NCBI GenBank assembly: GCA_937921035.1
Contig: CALEUL010000051.1
Coordinates: forward strand, 1 to 64,000
Origin: an uncultured Porphyromonadaceae bacterium
Lineage (GTDB): Bacteria > Bacteroidota > Bacteroidia > Bacteroidales > Muribaculaceae
Reading direction: 5' to 3'
DNA: 64,000 bases
This document shows positions 24,767 through 34,300 of this stretch, one piece after another. The notes beneath the pieces are model-generated. The model was not told the DNA's origin. It was given only the letters and a program-made list of their open reading frames with translations, and searched no databases. Within the stretch, counting starts at the first letter, position 1. The number at the start of each line of letters is the position of its first letter. A program made the position numbers and the translations under genes.

Positions 24767-26968
24767 TTAGCGTACTACGATTTTCAAAGTCTTGCTGTTT
24801 GCACCGGCTTTAACGGCAAGGATATACATGCCTGCCGACGGAGCCTGCAGCGCAAGGTTTTCGCCTTTGGCAGTGGATGCGGCGGCAAGTACACCGGCGG
24901 GAGTATAGAGCTGAGCTTCAACCTCGCTTGCGCCGGCAGCGAATACACTGATGCCGAGACCGTTGGAGCTGATGAATATTTCGGAGCCCTCGACATCCAC
25001 GCCTTCGACAGCGCCCATGCTGCTGATTACTCGCTTAATGCCGTTGGTAGCCTGCAGTTTGCCGGCACCCCAGGCCACTTCGGCACCAACATAGTCGTCG
25101 ACCGAAGCCGTTTCTATCATAATCTCGCGGGCGCGGGATGCGGTAAGCGTAGGATCGGCTTCGAGCCACAGAGCCACGGTTCCGGTAACGTAAGGCGTTG
25201 CCATCGACGTACCGCTCATGCAGCCCCAGTAGTGCGTTGTCTCGCCCTCGGTTGTACGGGCTACGACAGAAGTGAAGTCTTTGGAGGAGTTTACGTACGG
25301 ACCGCTGTACGACGAGTAGATACCCGTTCCGGGAGCGCACAGATGCGGCATCTTGCGGCCGTCCACAAGGTTGCCCCACGACGAGTAGTTTGCAAGATTG
25401 CCTTCGCCGCCGCCGGTACTGAAGCTGTTGCCGTCGAGGTTAAGCAGCGAAGCGCGGGTGCCGAAGGAACCCACAATAATGGTATTGAAGCCGCAGCCCA
25501 TGCTGTTGATGGAGCCGTCGTTATCTCCGCGGTCGAAACCCTGGGTAGCCGAGGTGGCGAAGCCAATGCCACGGTTGCCGTTACCGTAGGCGTCCACGCG
25601 TACGCCCTCTTTGCCCTCGATCATTATACCCAGACGCACATTGTTGCCAGTCTTGAGTGTTACGTCGTTATTTGCGGTGAGGGATACATTGTATCGGCCG
25701 TTGTTGCCGGCCACGCTGGTAATTACGATGGAACCGTCGAATGCATTACGGAAAATGGAGTGATCGGCGCTGTCGCCGGTGCCGCATGTTACGGTTTTGC
25801 CATCCTGACCCGATATTTTCGCAGTTATCTCTCCGGCGGCGTTAACCACAATCACACTCACAGTAATGGGTGCCAAAGTGGAACTCCAGATATCCATATA
25901 GCCAGAGGGGAAGCGGTTGTCGCGCATCAGCACTTTCAGCTGCTTGTCGGCGGCAGTGAATGTTTTGCCGGCGTGGATATAGTCGTTACCCTCGTTGCCG
26001 GCGGCCACGCAGATAATAGTTTCTCTGGCCAGTTCGTCGAGCGCGCGAGAGAAAGCGTCGGTACCGTCGTGCGGACCGTCGTTGCCTCCGAGCGACAGAT
26101 TGACAACCATAGGTTTGTCCTCGCTGGTAGCATAGTTTATCAGTCGGCGGATGCCGGCGAGTATGTTGTTGTTGTACAGCGGACCTGCGCAGAGTGCCAG
26201 ATCGGCCTCGGGCGCAACACCGTACAGAGGAATCGAACCGCGGTCGGCGGTGCCTACAGCAGCGGGCTGCAGATAGTTTCCGACGCCATTATATGCGCCG
26301 CCCATAATGCCTGCGACGTGTGTGCCGTGGCTTTCATTTACGTTATCGGTTGGAGCAGTACGAACCTGATCGCCAGTATATATGGTAGGTGTGGTGCTTG
26401 TTCCGTTGAAGCGGGCGTAGTATTTCAGACGGCACTCGCTAAGGTCTTCGCTCATAAAATTGATATGCGAGGGGTCGAGCCCAAGGTCGAACATACCCAC
26501 TATAACACCTTTGCCCTTGAACGGATGACGCGATACACCCTGGTAGGATATACCCAGACCAGTATGAATGGTATTGACGCGCGAAGCGCCACGTGCCTTA
26601 TCCATCACAGGTTCCGCTTTGCCGCCGAACGACAATGTGGCAACCGCAGGACTCTGAGCGAGAACGTCGATACCGTCTACCGGCATCGTTACAATGGAGA
26701 AACTCGGCGAGATATATTCTATATCGTAGCCGCAGGACTCAAGGGAGTCCAGCACGGCGGAATCGCTTGTCTCCACAAGTACGTTCACAAGAGCCTCGCT
26801 GCCGCGGCTGGCCGGAACAGCCAGGAAACCGTCGGCGTCCTTCACACTGAGAGTGCCGGCTTTGTAGAGATCGAGCAGCTGACGCCCGCGGGCATCTATC
26901 TTGCTCTGAGCGGAAGCCGTACCCGCGCCGATAAGCAATGCTGCGGAAAGGATGTATGCAATCTTCAT
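24767..26968 (-). CDS. S8 family (subtilisin-like) serine peptidase, secreted
   Basis: A secreted subtilase of 733 residues from the ATG at 26968; a start 29 codons further upstream would put hydrophilic residues before the signal peptide 'ILSAALLIGAGTASA'. The catalytic triad is D161 ('VGMFDLGLDPS'), H214 ('ESHGTHVAGIMGG') and S588 ('SGTSMATPYV'), with oxyanion asparagine N324 in 'AAGNEG'. The long insert between H and S is beta-rich. The last 75 residues ('LYTPAGVLAA...GMYILAVKAG...LKIVVR') resemble a type IX secretion sorting domain, which would place the enzyme on the surface or outside. That reading is inferred from pattern only. Confidence 0.88.
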   Translation of the reverse strand: MKIAYILSAALLIGAGTASAQSKIDARGRQLLDLYKAGTLSVKDADGFLAVPASRGSEALVNVLVETSDSAVLDSLESCGYDIEYISPSFSIVTMPVDGIDVLAQSPAVATLSFGGKAEPVMDKARGASRVNTIHTGLGISYQGVSRHPFKGKGVIVGMFDLGLDPSHINFMSEDLSECRLKYYARFNGTSTTPTIYTGDQVRTAPTDNVNESHGTHVAGIMGGAYNGVGNYLQPAAVGTADRGSIPLYGVAPEADLALCAGPLYNNNILAGIRRLINYATSEDKPMVVNLSLGGNDGPHDGTDAFSRALDELARETIICVAAGNEGNDYIHAGKTFTAADKQLKVLMRDNRFPSGYMDIWSSTLAPITVSVIVVNAAGEITAKISGQDGKTVTCGTGDSADHSIFRNAFDGSIVITSVAGNNGRYNVSLTANNDVTLKTGNNVRLGIMIEGKEGVRVDAYGNGNRGIGFATSATQGFDRGDNDGSINSMGCGFNTIIVGSFGTRASLLNLDGNSFSTGGGEGNLANYSSWGNLVDGRKMPHLCAPGTGIYSSYSGPYVNSSKDFTSVVARTTEGETTHYWGCMSGTSMATPYVTGTVALWLEADPTLTASRAREIMIETASVDDYVGAEVAWGAGKLQATNGIKRVISSMGAVEGVDVEGSEIFISSNGLGISVFAAGASEVEAQLYTPAGVLAAASTAKGENLALQAPSAGMYILAVKAGANSKTLKIVVR

Positions 26969-27139
26969 AATTGTAATTACTGATTCTGTACCGGAAATAA
27001 CGCAAATATCGTTTGGATATTGCACTTTGTATAAATTCGGCACTAAGTTACACAATTTCTTCTATATTTTTCGCAAAATAACATTCTTTTGCAACCAGCC
27101 TCAGTCGAATACGTAAAAATGTGGCCTCTTGCCGAAAAA
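26969..27139. other. A+T-rich spacer upstream of the subtilase
   Basis: No gene is seen. The sequence between the subtilase start and the repeat array is A+T-rich and should hold the subtilase promoter, but I found no good TAnnTTTG element on the minus strand. Confidence 0.4.
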
Positions 27140-27217
27140 ATGGCATCCCTCTAAGTGGGAGATTAGCGCCGGGGAGGGTGCTTGCCACTCGCGGAAAGAC
27201 GATTGCCAGCCAAATCT

Positions 27218-27359
27218 GTCCCGGGCGCGGGAGGTTACTTTCCTCGGGGAGGACCACTTAAGATAGTGTGCAGCCCCGTCCGGGGCTGGATGTAGGGGTT
27301 GCGTTCTTTCCACGGGTGCATGCACCCGCGGTTAGGTAAATTCATGGCCTCCGGCCATC
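27218..27359 (+). repeat. 142-bp direct repeat, copy 1 (contains three-hairpin unit)
   Basis: Differs from copy 2 (27611-27752) at two positions by my reading. The unit holds three hairpins: 18 nt (27271-27288), 22 nt (27310-27331) and 15 nt (27344-27358), with spacers of 21 and 12 nt. The 22-nt stem has one A-C mismatch in this copy. Confidence 0.9.
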
Positions 27360-27486
27360 CCAGAAGCTAATGCTACATATTGAAAACTCCATCGCTCTCC
27401 ATCTATAAGATAAGGGAGCCCGGAGGGCGCCAATATAACTAACCGCGGGGGCTTGCCACCCGTGGGAAACCGAGGGCCAAGCAATT

Positions 27487-27573
27487 AGTCCCGGAGGGAC
27501 TGCACACCGCTACTGCCCACCTCCATAGATAGCTATCGGGAGCCCGGAGGGCGCCAATATAACTAACCGCGGG
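27487..27573 (+). repeat. 87-bp direct repeat, copy A
   Basis: Begins with AGTCCCGGAGGGACT and runs to CCGCGGG. Matches copy B (27860-27946) except at three positions. A partial third copy of its first ~19 bp is at 27984-28002. Confidence 0.85.
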
Positions 27574-27610
27574 GCTTGTTGCCCGCGGGAAGCCGGAGTC
27601 TAACTAATCA

Positions 27611-27752
27611 GTCCCGGGCGCGGGAGGTTACTTTCCTCGGGGAGGACCACTTAAGATAGTGTGCAGCCCCGTCCGGGGCTGGATGTAGGGGTTGCGCTCT
27701 TTCCGCGGGTGCATGCACCCGCGGTTAGGTAAATTCATGGCCTCCGGCCATC
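27611..27752 (+). repeat. 142-bp direct repeat, copy 2 (contains three-hairpin unit)
   Basis: Second copy of the 142-bp block. Hairpins at 27664-27681, 27703-27724 (perfect 10-bp arms, AT loop) and 27737-27751, with the same spacing as copy 1. Confidence 0.9.
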
Positions 27753-27859
27753 GCGCCGGCATACTATCATAGGTTATATGGAATTAGTGTGCCCGGTGGG
27801 CATCAATATAACTAACCGCGGGTGCTTGCCACCCGTGGAAAGACGGAGTCCAACTAATC

Positions 27860-27946
27860 AGTCCCGGAGGGACTGCACACCGCTACTGCCCACCTCCATA
27901 GATAGCTATCGGGTGCCCGGAGGGCATCAATATAACTAACCGCGGG
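27860..27946 (+). repeat. 87-bp direct repeat, copy B
   Basis: Second copy of the 87-bp block, offset by 373 bp from copy A. One of the three substitutions creates an outer T-A pair flanking GCCCGGAGGGC (TGCCC..GGGCA). Confidence 0.85.
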
Positions 27947-28028
27947 TGCTTGCCACCCGTGGAAAGACGGAGTCTAACTAATCAGTCCCGGAGGGACTGC
28001 ACACTGCTGTCCAGGATTCCTATCGGGC

Positions 28029-28062
28029 AAAAAAAAGCAGCGCCGGGGCGCTGCTTTTTTTA
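28029..28062. terminator. Terminator of the susCD-lipoprotein operon
   Basis: A 9-bp stem AGCAGCGCC/GGCGCTGCT is flanked by A and T runs and lies 15 nt beyond the stop of the minus-strand lipoprotein gene. Confidence 0.85.
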
Positions 28063-28076
28063 TTGATCGGGGGAAT

Positions 28077-29579
28077 TTACTTGCGAAGTTTCAGGTTTGT
28101 GGCGGGGATACCTGTCTTGGGTGCCTTCTTAGAGGCGGGTTCCCACGGAGTAACGTTCTTCAGGTCGAGAACCACGTCGGTGTAGGGTTCGGTCTGGAAT
28201 ACAATATCATCCGGCTTAGCGTTGTAGTAGCCCTGTACCTGATCGCCAGGGATGCGGATTATATCGTTCTCGAAAGTACCACCGATACCGGCTTCGATAA
28301 GCTCTTCCTTGGTAACCTCAGTGGTCATCAGTTCGTAGTCGGCCATTGTGGTGGCGATGAACAGACCGTCGCGCATACCCGCGCCTTTCTTTCGTGCGGG
28401 AGTTGCGATACCGCCGCCTACGAGAACCAGTTTCGGGTTGGTTGCATCGAAGGTGATGTATTCTGCTACTGTAGCGCCTGCAGGAATAGTGTATCCCGAT
28501 TCGGCACCGAAGGGATCCACAATGCGGTACATACCTTTGGTCTTCTTATGTTTCTCCACAAGCACTTTGTATGTGTGGTTGGGCTGCGGAGTAGCCAGGA
28601 ACGGACCGGCGAAACCGTCGGTGTAGTCGCACATGCCGTAGGGTTCCCATTCGCTGACGGGTTTAAAGCCGGGCAGGGTAAGCACCATAGGCTGACCTTC
28701 GTTGGAGAAGCTCCAAGCGGCGTTGTTGTACAGTTCCATAGCAATCTGGAGAGTATTCACGGGCATAAAGATATTGCCTTCCTCTACATAACCGCAAAGG
28801 TCTGCTTCCTTCTGTTCGTCGAGTGAGGCACCATCTTCCATATTCAGATATGCCTTAGAAGAAACGAGCATGTTGCCGTACTGAGCATTTGCGCTGAAAC
28901 CGGTATTTGAGGTTTCAACATAAACGCCTTCCTTGTCCTCGGTGTTGAAGGTGATGAAGTATGTCTTGCTGTCATCATAACCGTCGCCATTCAACGGATA
29001 TGTGCCGGGGGCGTACGGATTCTTGATACGATAGAGATCGGGGTTGTCGGGATGCTGCTGAACAGTTACGTTGTAGGTGTAAGGCTCAACATCGAATACC
29101 GAGCATACGATGGCATCGGTATAGATACCGGTACCGAGAGTAATCCAGGGGTTGTACATGCAGGTAACTGCAAGTTCGCCCAGATAGTACGGAGTAGACT
29201 GTATACCTTCGAGCTTAAGGTCGAGGACATATTCTTTCTTTCTCTCGAGCTTGGTCTCGTCGTAGGTAATGGTCATAATAGCAGTTCCCTCGCCAGCGCC
29301 GAATGTTACCGATTCGGGAATTTCGAAGAAGGGATCGACATCGGCATTATGCTGCACAGTCACTGTCTGCTCGTCAGTGGCATTGAGACGGCCCAGCAGA
29401 ACGGTGAAGCTCTTCTGGCCTTCCTCAAGGTCTTGGTAGTTGGGGTTGCCGGTTGAGAAATAGTATTCGGCAAGATCTACCGGTTCCGCCGGGGTGTACT
29501 TAACCTCGTCGATACAGGAGGAAACTCCGGCGACGAAAGCTCCGGCAAGAAGGAGGTGAAATATATTTGTAAATTTCAT
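28077..29579 (-). CDS. Surface-type lipoprotein encoded after susCD
   Basis: A 500-residue lipoprotein with signal peptide and lipobox ending near C22 ('VAGVSSCIDE'). The first part (about 60-130) has the feel of a Calx-beta or BACON-like beta-sandwich ('FEIPESVTFGAGEGTAIMTI'). Two later segments repeat the theme 'PDLYRIKNPYAPG' and 'KGMYRIVDPFG', suggesting two related beta domains. It lies in the position of SusE/SusF-like glycan-binding lipoproteins, 33 nt after susD, so a role in binding the imported ligand at the cell surface is likely. I do not recognise a named family and cannot tell the ligand. Confidence 0.7.
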   Translation of the reverse strand: MKFTNIFHLLLAGAFVAGVSSCIDEVKYTPAEPVDLAEYYFSTGNPNYQDLEEGQKSFTVLLGRLNATDEQTVTVQHNADVDPFFEIPESVTFGAGEGTAIMTITYDETKLERKKEYVLDLKLEGIQSTPYYLGELAVTCMYNPWITLGTGIYTDAIVCSVFDVEPYTYNVTVQQHPDNPDLYRIKNPYAPGTYPLNGDGYDDSKTYFITFNTEDKEGVYVETSNTGFSANAQYGNMLVSSKAYLNMEDGASLDEQKEADLCGYVEEGNIFMPVNTLQIAMELYNNAAWSFSNEGQPMVLTLPGFKPVSEWEPYGMCDYTDGFAGPFLATPQPNHTYKVLVEKHKKTKGMYRIVDPFGAESGYTIPAGATVAEYITFDATNPKLVLVGGGIATPARKKGAGMRDGLFIATTMADYELMTTEVTKEELIEAGIGGTFENDIIRIPGDQVQGYYNAKPDDIVFQTEPYTDVVLDLKNVTPWEPASKKAPKTGIPATNLKLRK

Positions 29580-29612
29580 AGTTTAAATTTCTTACTGAGT
29601 TAGTGAACCGGA

Positions 29613-31289
29613 TTATTCTTCGCCTTCTTCGCCGTCCTCGCCTTCAGCTCCTTCGTCCGTTTCCTTATAGCAGTCGGAGGGGTCGGGATTGTTCCAGCCC
29701 TTGTAAGCGGGATTGCCGTTTTCTTCCTGACGCACGATGCAGAAGTTCATCCATGCCGGACGGCCTTTGGTGTTGAATGCGCAGGAGGCGTAGAAGTTAG
29801 TGCCTGCATAGTCGCGGGTAACGGGCATATCCAGACGTTTGACATCGAAGAAGTTGATGCCTTCCAGGAAGAACTCGATACGCTTCTGGGTAATGATTTC
29901 GTTCACTACCTGTTCTTCAGACGAGCCAAGGATAGAGAATGTGGGGCAGCGGTACTGCTGGATGAAGTTTTCCATCAACTTCTTGCCTTCGGCGGGGCTG
30001 GAGTGCGCGGCGCTCTCAGCTTCGATGAAGTACATTTCCTCTACACGCATAACGGGCACGCCAACAGCGCAGGCTACCTGATTGTCGGTCATGTTGCCCT
30101 GACCGGGACGAATCTTGAGCGAGGAGTAGGCGGGGAGGTTAATCTTCACGCCTTCGGCAGTCATCATGTTGTTCTTGTTGACCCATTTTTCCTTGCCTTC
30201 CAGCGGATGGCCTTTGGGAGCGACGAAGCAGAGCTTGCGGCAGTCGTCGTTGCTGATGGAGTTGTAGAGGTTGGCGTCGATCATCTGATAAGGACCAGCT
30301 GCGGCATAACCGGCGGTGTACTCGTTGGAAGCCCAGGAGGTGTAGTTCACAATACCGGTACGCACAGCGTTGTCTTCGGCAACGAACTGCATACCCCACA
30401 TCCAAGCGTGGGAGTTGATGTCGTTAAAGCCGGTGGTGGTATCGGTCCACTCGTCGGGAGTAAGAGGAGTGCATCCGGAAGCGTCGATAGCCTTGCGGGC
30501 ATATTCGCGAGCCTTGGGATAGTCGAGGTTCCACATGTAAGCGCGGGCCATCAGACCATATACACAGCCCAAGTCGGGCATAACCTTGCTGCTGCGAGCC
30601 TCGGCAGTAATCAGAGTCTCAGCCTTTGCAAGGTCTTCCATGATGAAGTTGAACATCTGTTCATGAGGAACACGAGGATTGTTGCGGGCGAGTTCCTCGT
30701 TTATGTCGTCGGTAACGATGGAAATGGTAAGACCGGTAACATCATTGCCCGAGCTGTTCACAGCGCTGGTACCGTCGGTGGGCAGATACTCGTACATACG
30801 TGCGGCATCAAGGTATGCCATAGCGCGGTAAGCGTAAGCCTGGCCGAGCAGAGCCTGAAGGTGTTTGTCCTCGGTGCTCTTGTCGATAACGCCGATGGTA
30901 AGATTGGTGGTCTGGATAAGTTTATAGTAGTACCACCATATCTGCTGCGAGAAAATGTATTCGGGACCCTGGAGCGTGTTGTCGCGCCAGTAGTTGAAGT
31001 GATCGTAACCGTCGGAGATAACGGGCTTATCGCCTGTCATGGTGTCGCGGATGTACATCATGGAGGGATAACCGAAGTCGGTGTGGCGAAGGTCGCCGGG
31101 AAGAATACCTACCGTATTCATGTATGCCGGCATACCCTGAGCGTATGAATCGGCACTGGTAGTAACTTCCTCTACCTGATCCTGCGAGACAACAGCACCT
31201 GTAGGGAAGGTTTCTTCGACGCACCCGGTAAGAGCTGCTGCCGGTACAACGACAGCCGCTGCAAGGAGGGATTTATATATCTTGTTCAT
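29613..31289 (-). CDS. SusD/RagB-family nutrient-binding lipoprotein
   Basis: Surface lid lipoprotein that binds the substrate above its SusC channel. From the ATG at 31289 it is 558 residues; an ATG four codons upstream overlaps the susC stop and is less likely. The lipobox ends at the cysteine of 'AALTGCVEE'. The SusD fold shows in 'AYAYRAMAYLDAARMYEYLP' (TPR-like helices) and the C-terminal 'IITQKRIEFFLEGINFFDVKR' signature. The tail is very acidic (Glu/Asp-rich). It begins 13 nt after susC. Confidence 0.95.
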   Translation of the reverse strand: MNKIYKSLLAAAVVVPAAALTGCVEETFPTGAVVSQDQVEEVTTSADSYAQGMPAYMNTVGILPGDLRHTDFGYPSMMYIRDTMTGDKPVISDGYDHFNYWRDNTLQGPEYIFSQQIWWYYYKLIQTTNLTIGVIDKSTEDKHLQALLGQAYAYRAMAYLDAARMYEYLPTDGTSAVNSSGNDVTGLTISIVTDDINEELARNNPRVPHEQMFNFIMEDLAKAETLITAEARSSKVMPDLGCVYGLMARAYMWNLDYPKAREYARKAIDASGCTPLTPDEWTDTTTGFNDINSHAWMWGMQFVAEDNAVRTGIVNYTSWASNEYTAGYAAAGPYQMIDANLYNSISNDDCRKLCFVAPKGHPLEGKEKWVNKNNMMTAEGVKINLPAYSSLKIRPGQGNMTDNQVACAVGVPVMRVEEMYFIEAESAAHSSPAEGKKLMENFIQQYRCPTFSILGSSEEQVVNEIITQKRIEFFLEGINFFDVKRLDMPVTRDYAGTNFYASCAFNTKGRPAWMNFCIVRQEENGNPAYKGWNNPDPSDCYKETDEGAEGEDGEEGEE

Positions 31290-31302
31290 TGTTGTACTCA
31301 AT

Positions 31303-34300
31303 TTAGAAAGTTACAGAAAGACCGCCGGAAAGTGTACGGATGGGAGAATAATATGTGTTGCCGCTACCGCCGGAGATGGACTGACGGGGATCGAGGCCCT
31401 GACGCTTGCTCCACAACCAAACATTGTCGGCATTGAAATAGATGCGGCAGCTCTTGAGATACATCTTGTGGCACCAGTTGTCGGGCAGACTGAAACCGAA
31501 CACGATGTTGGAGAGGCTCAGATAGGAGGACGGAGTGAGCCAGCGGTCGGAACCCATTGCGGTGTATGTGTCGCCATACTGGAAGCGTGGAATGTTGCTG
31601 TCGGGATTCTCGGGAGTCCAAGCGTTCAGAATGTCGGCGTGGAAATTGCCGCCGCGGTTGCTGGAGTCGGGGCTACCCATAAGAGAGGCATAAGCGCCGT
31701 CGTAGGTCTGGCCGCCGATAGCATAGTCGAAGCTGACAGAGAGGTCGAACCACTTATAGCGCAGGCTTGTGCCAAAACCGCCGTAAACGTCGGGAAGAGC
31801 CGAGCCGCAGAGATACTGGGTAGCTTCGGAATACTTCTTGGTTGTCTTGGTCATATAACCGTCAGAAATCTTCTGGCCGTTTTCATCGAGAAGAAGCTTA
31901 CCATTGGCATCCTTCTTGAACTGTTCTTCTTCCCTGTACCACAGAGATTCACCGGTATTCTTGTCTACACCGGCAAATTTGGGCAGATAGAATGTATAAG
32001 CGCTGTGGCCTTCGGTGAAGAAGTAGTTGCCGCTGGAGTAACCAGCCTCGCCAGTAGGAATGGTTGTAGACTTGCGTTCCTCGGGGAGGTAGGTGATTTC
32101 GTTCTTGTACCAGGTGAGGTTTGCATTAACGGTCCATTCAAGATCTTTGTTCTTGATGATGGTTCCGTGGAGGTCGAGTTCAACACCTTTGTTCTCCATA
32201 TCGCCGACGTTGGCGTAGTAACCGCTCCAGCCCATAGAAGGCGGCAGAGGGAAGTAGTAGAGCATATCCGAAGTCTTGCGGATGAAGCCTTCGAAGCTAC
32301 CGGTAAGACGGTTGTCCAGTACGCCGAATTCGAAGCCGGCATTGAAGTTACCGTTGGTTTCCCAGGTAATATTCTCGTTACCCATCTGGTTAGGAACAAG
32401 CGAAGGAGTACCGTTGTTGTTCTGGATAGCGTAGGTATTGATATAGTTGAAGTTGCCGATGTTGTCGTTACCCTGCGAACCGTAGGACACTTTCAGTTTC
32501 AGCATGTCAATCCAGGTGATTTCTTCCATGAAGCTCTCGTCGCTCATAAGCCATGCGGCGGAAGCACTCCAGAAGTTACCCCAGCGGTGCTTGGGATGGA
32601 AACGGCTGGAAGCGTCGCGGCGGTAGGATACAGCAGCGAAATAGCGGTCGGAGTAGTCGTAGAGGGCACGGAAAATCCAGCCTTCGTTGTTATACTTGCC
32701 GTAGGCAGAAGAAGCGCCGACAACATTGATATAGCCGCCGAGTTCGGATGCACCGGGATAGAACAGAGTATTCTTGGAGCCGCTGACCTGGGTGGTTACG
32801 TCCTTGTAGTATTCGTGTGCAGCGAGAACGCCAACCGAGTGATCACCGTAATCGTGATTCCAGTTAAGCATCTGCTGGAGCGTATAGGCAACGTCGCGTG
32901 TATCGCCTTTGAAGAGCGAGCCACCGTTGCTGGCAGCCTGTCCGTAGTAGGGGTTGCTATAGCTTGTACCGTGGTTTGTGAAAACCTCAACAGCATTGTT
33001 GCTGGTAAAGGTGATGTCGTAGGGGAACTTGATATCGAAGCCAGCGTCGCCTGCGAAAGTGTCGCCGTTGGTCTTGGACCAGTCGAGAGCGCTGAGGCCG
33101 ATAGCGTTGGAGTTTGCGAATATAGGACGCATCATGCCGCCGTTGATACCACCACCGAAGTCATATATAGTGATACCGTTGGCATCAGTCATGATATTGC
33201 CCTGACCGTCGCGAACGTACAGAGGATAGATTGGAGCGATAGCGGTAACGGCAGCGAAGGGGTTTGCGGAGGATGCGGCGTTGCCTTCCTCGTCGCCGTA
33301 GCTTTCTACATCGTAGTGCGAGTAGCGGGCACCTGCCGAAATCTTGAGCCACGATTTTGCCTGAGTGCTGGCACGCAGGTTGGCTGTGATACGGCTGAAG
33401 CCGGACTGGGGAGTGATACCGTCGTTGTTGAGGTAACCCAGAGAGAAGTAGAACTGGTTGTTGTCTGTACCCTTGGAAACGGACATATTGTATTCCTGAC
33501 GCAGGCTGTTGTGGTAGGCGGCGTCAACCCAGTTGTCGGGGGTAAGATAATACTGAGCGCCGTTGTAATTAACGGTGCGGCCAAGAGTAGCATTGGGGTT
33601 CAGTTTGCCGTTGAGACCGATAAGCGTCTGGCCGTTGGGAACAGTATATACATTATAGCCGAGGCTATACTCGTTGCTGAACATATTGTTGTTAGCCCAT
33701 GCGCTGGAAGACTCGTGGTTGAGACCGAGGCTGTTATTTGCGAAGTTATATAGGCTCTTGTAATATGTCTCGTAGTACATCGCGGGGTTCTTGATATAAT
33801 CGTAGTCCTTCTGCGCACGCGCGTTGGAACCCAACTTTACGTCGAGCGATACGGTAGCGTCGCCGGCCTTAGCACGCTTGGTGGTGATAAGGATAACACC
33901 GTTGGCACCACGGGCACCGTAGAGTGCTGCGGAAGCAGCATCCTTGAGGACGGTCATAGACTCGATATCGTTTGCATTGATTGTCTGCATCGAACCGGAG
34001 AAGGGAGTGCCGTCCATAATGATCAGAGGATCTTTACCTGCATTGAGCGAGGAAATACCACGAATACGGATATCGGGGCTATCACTACCGGGAGCACCGG
34101 ACGAATTGGACATCTGCACGCCTGCCACCTTACCCTTGATGGCGTTAAGAGGGTCGGAAACCTGTGCATTCTCAATTTCTGCGGCACCAACTACCGCTGC
34201 GGAACCAGTAAAGGCTGCTCGAGTAGATTTACCGTAGGCCACTGTAATGACCTCGTTGAGCAAGTTGGATTCGGCGTGCATTCGAACCTTCATCTCGCCA

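Larger units (their letters stand above)
27140..28012. repeat. Array of palindromic extragenic repeats
   Basis: About 870 bp without a credible gene, built from short palindromes with interchangeable arms around a CCGGAGG-type core. Examples: AGTCCCGGAGGGACT at 27487-27501, 27860-27874 and 27984-27998; GCCCGGAGGGC at 27418-27428, 27542-27552 and 27915-27925, with a GGT-loop variant at 27792-27802; ATGGCCTCCGGCCAT at 27344-27358 and 27737-27751; and a 22-nt stem with 10-bp arms at 27703-27724. Larger blocks recur: 27218-27359 against 27611-27752, and 27487-27573 against 27860-27946. It separates the susCD locus from the subtilase. Confidence 0.9.

Noticed and set aside
22033..26983. Long plus-strand open frames opposite PBP1A and the subtilase (22033-24246, 24491-26983)
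   Set aside because: Shadow frames; the minus-strand proteins have intact catalytic motifs, and the plus frames are rich in His, Ala and Val in the manner of antisense translation.
27101..27325. Small minus-strand open frames within the repeat array (27048-27257, 27101-27325)
   Set aside because: They run straight through palindromic repeats and encode no recognisable protein.
27140..28012. CRISPR array
   Set aside because: Repeats are of mixed types with irregular spacing, palindromes dominate, there are no unique spacers of even length and no cas genes nearby.
31282..33753. 823-codon plus-strand frame opposite susC
   Set aside because: Antisense shadow; susC on the minus strand has a full set of domain signatures.
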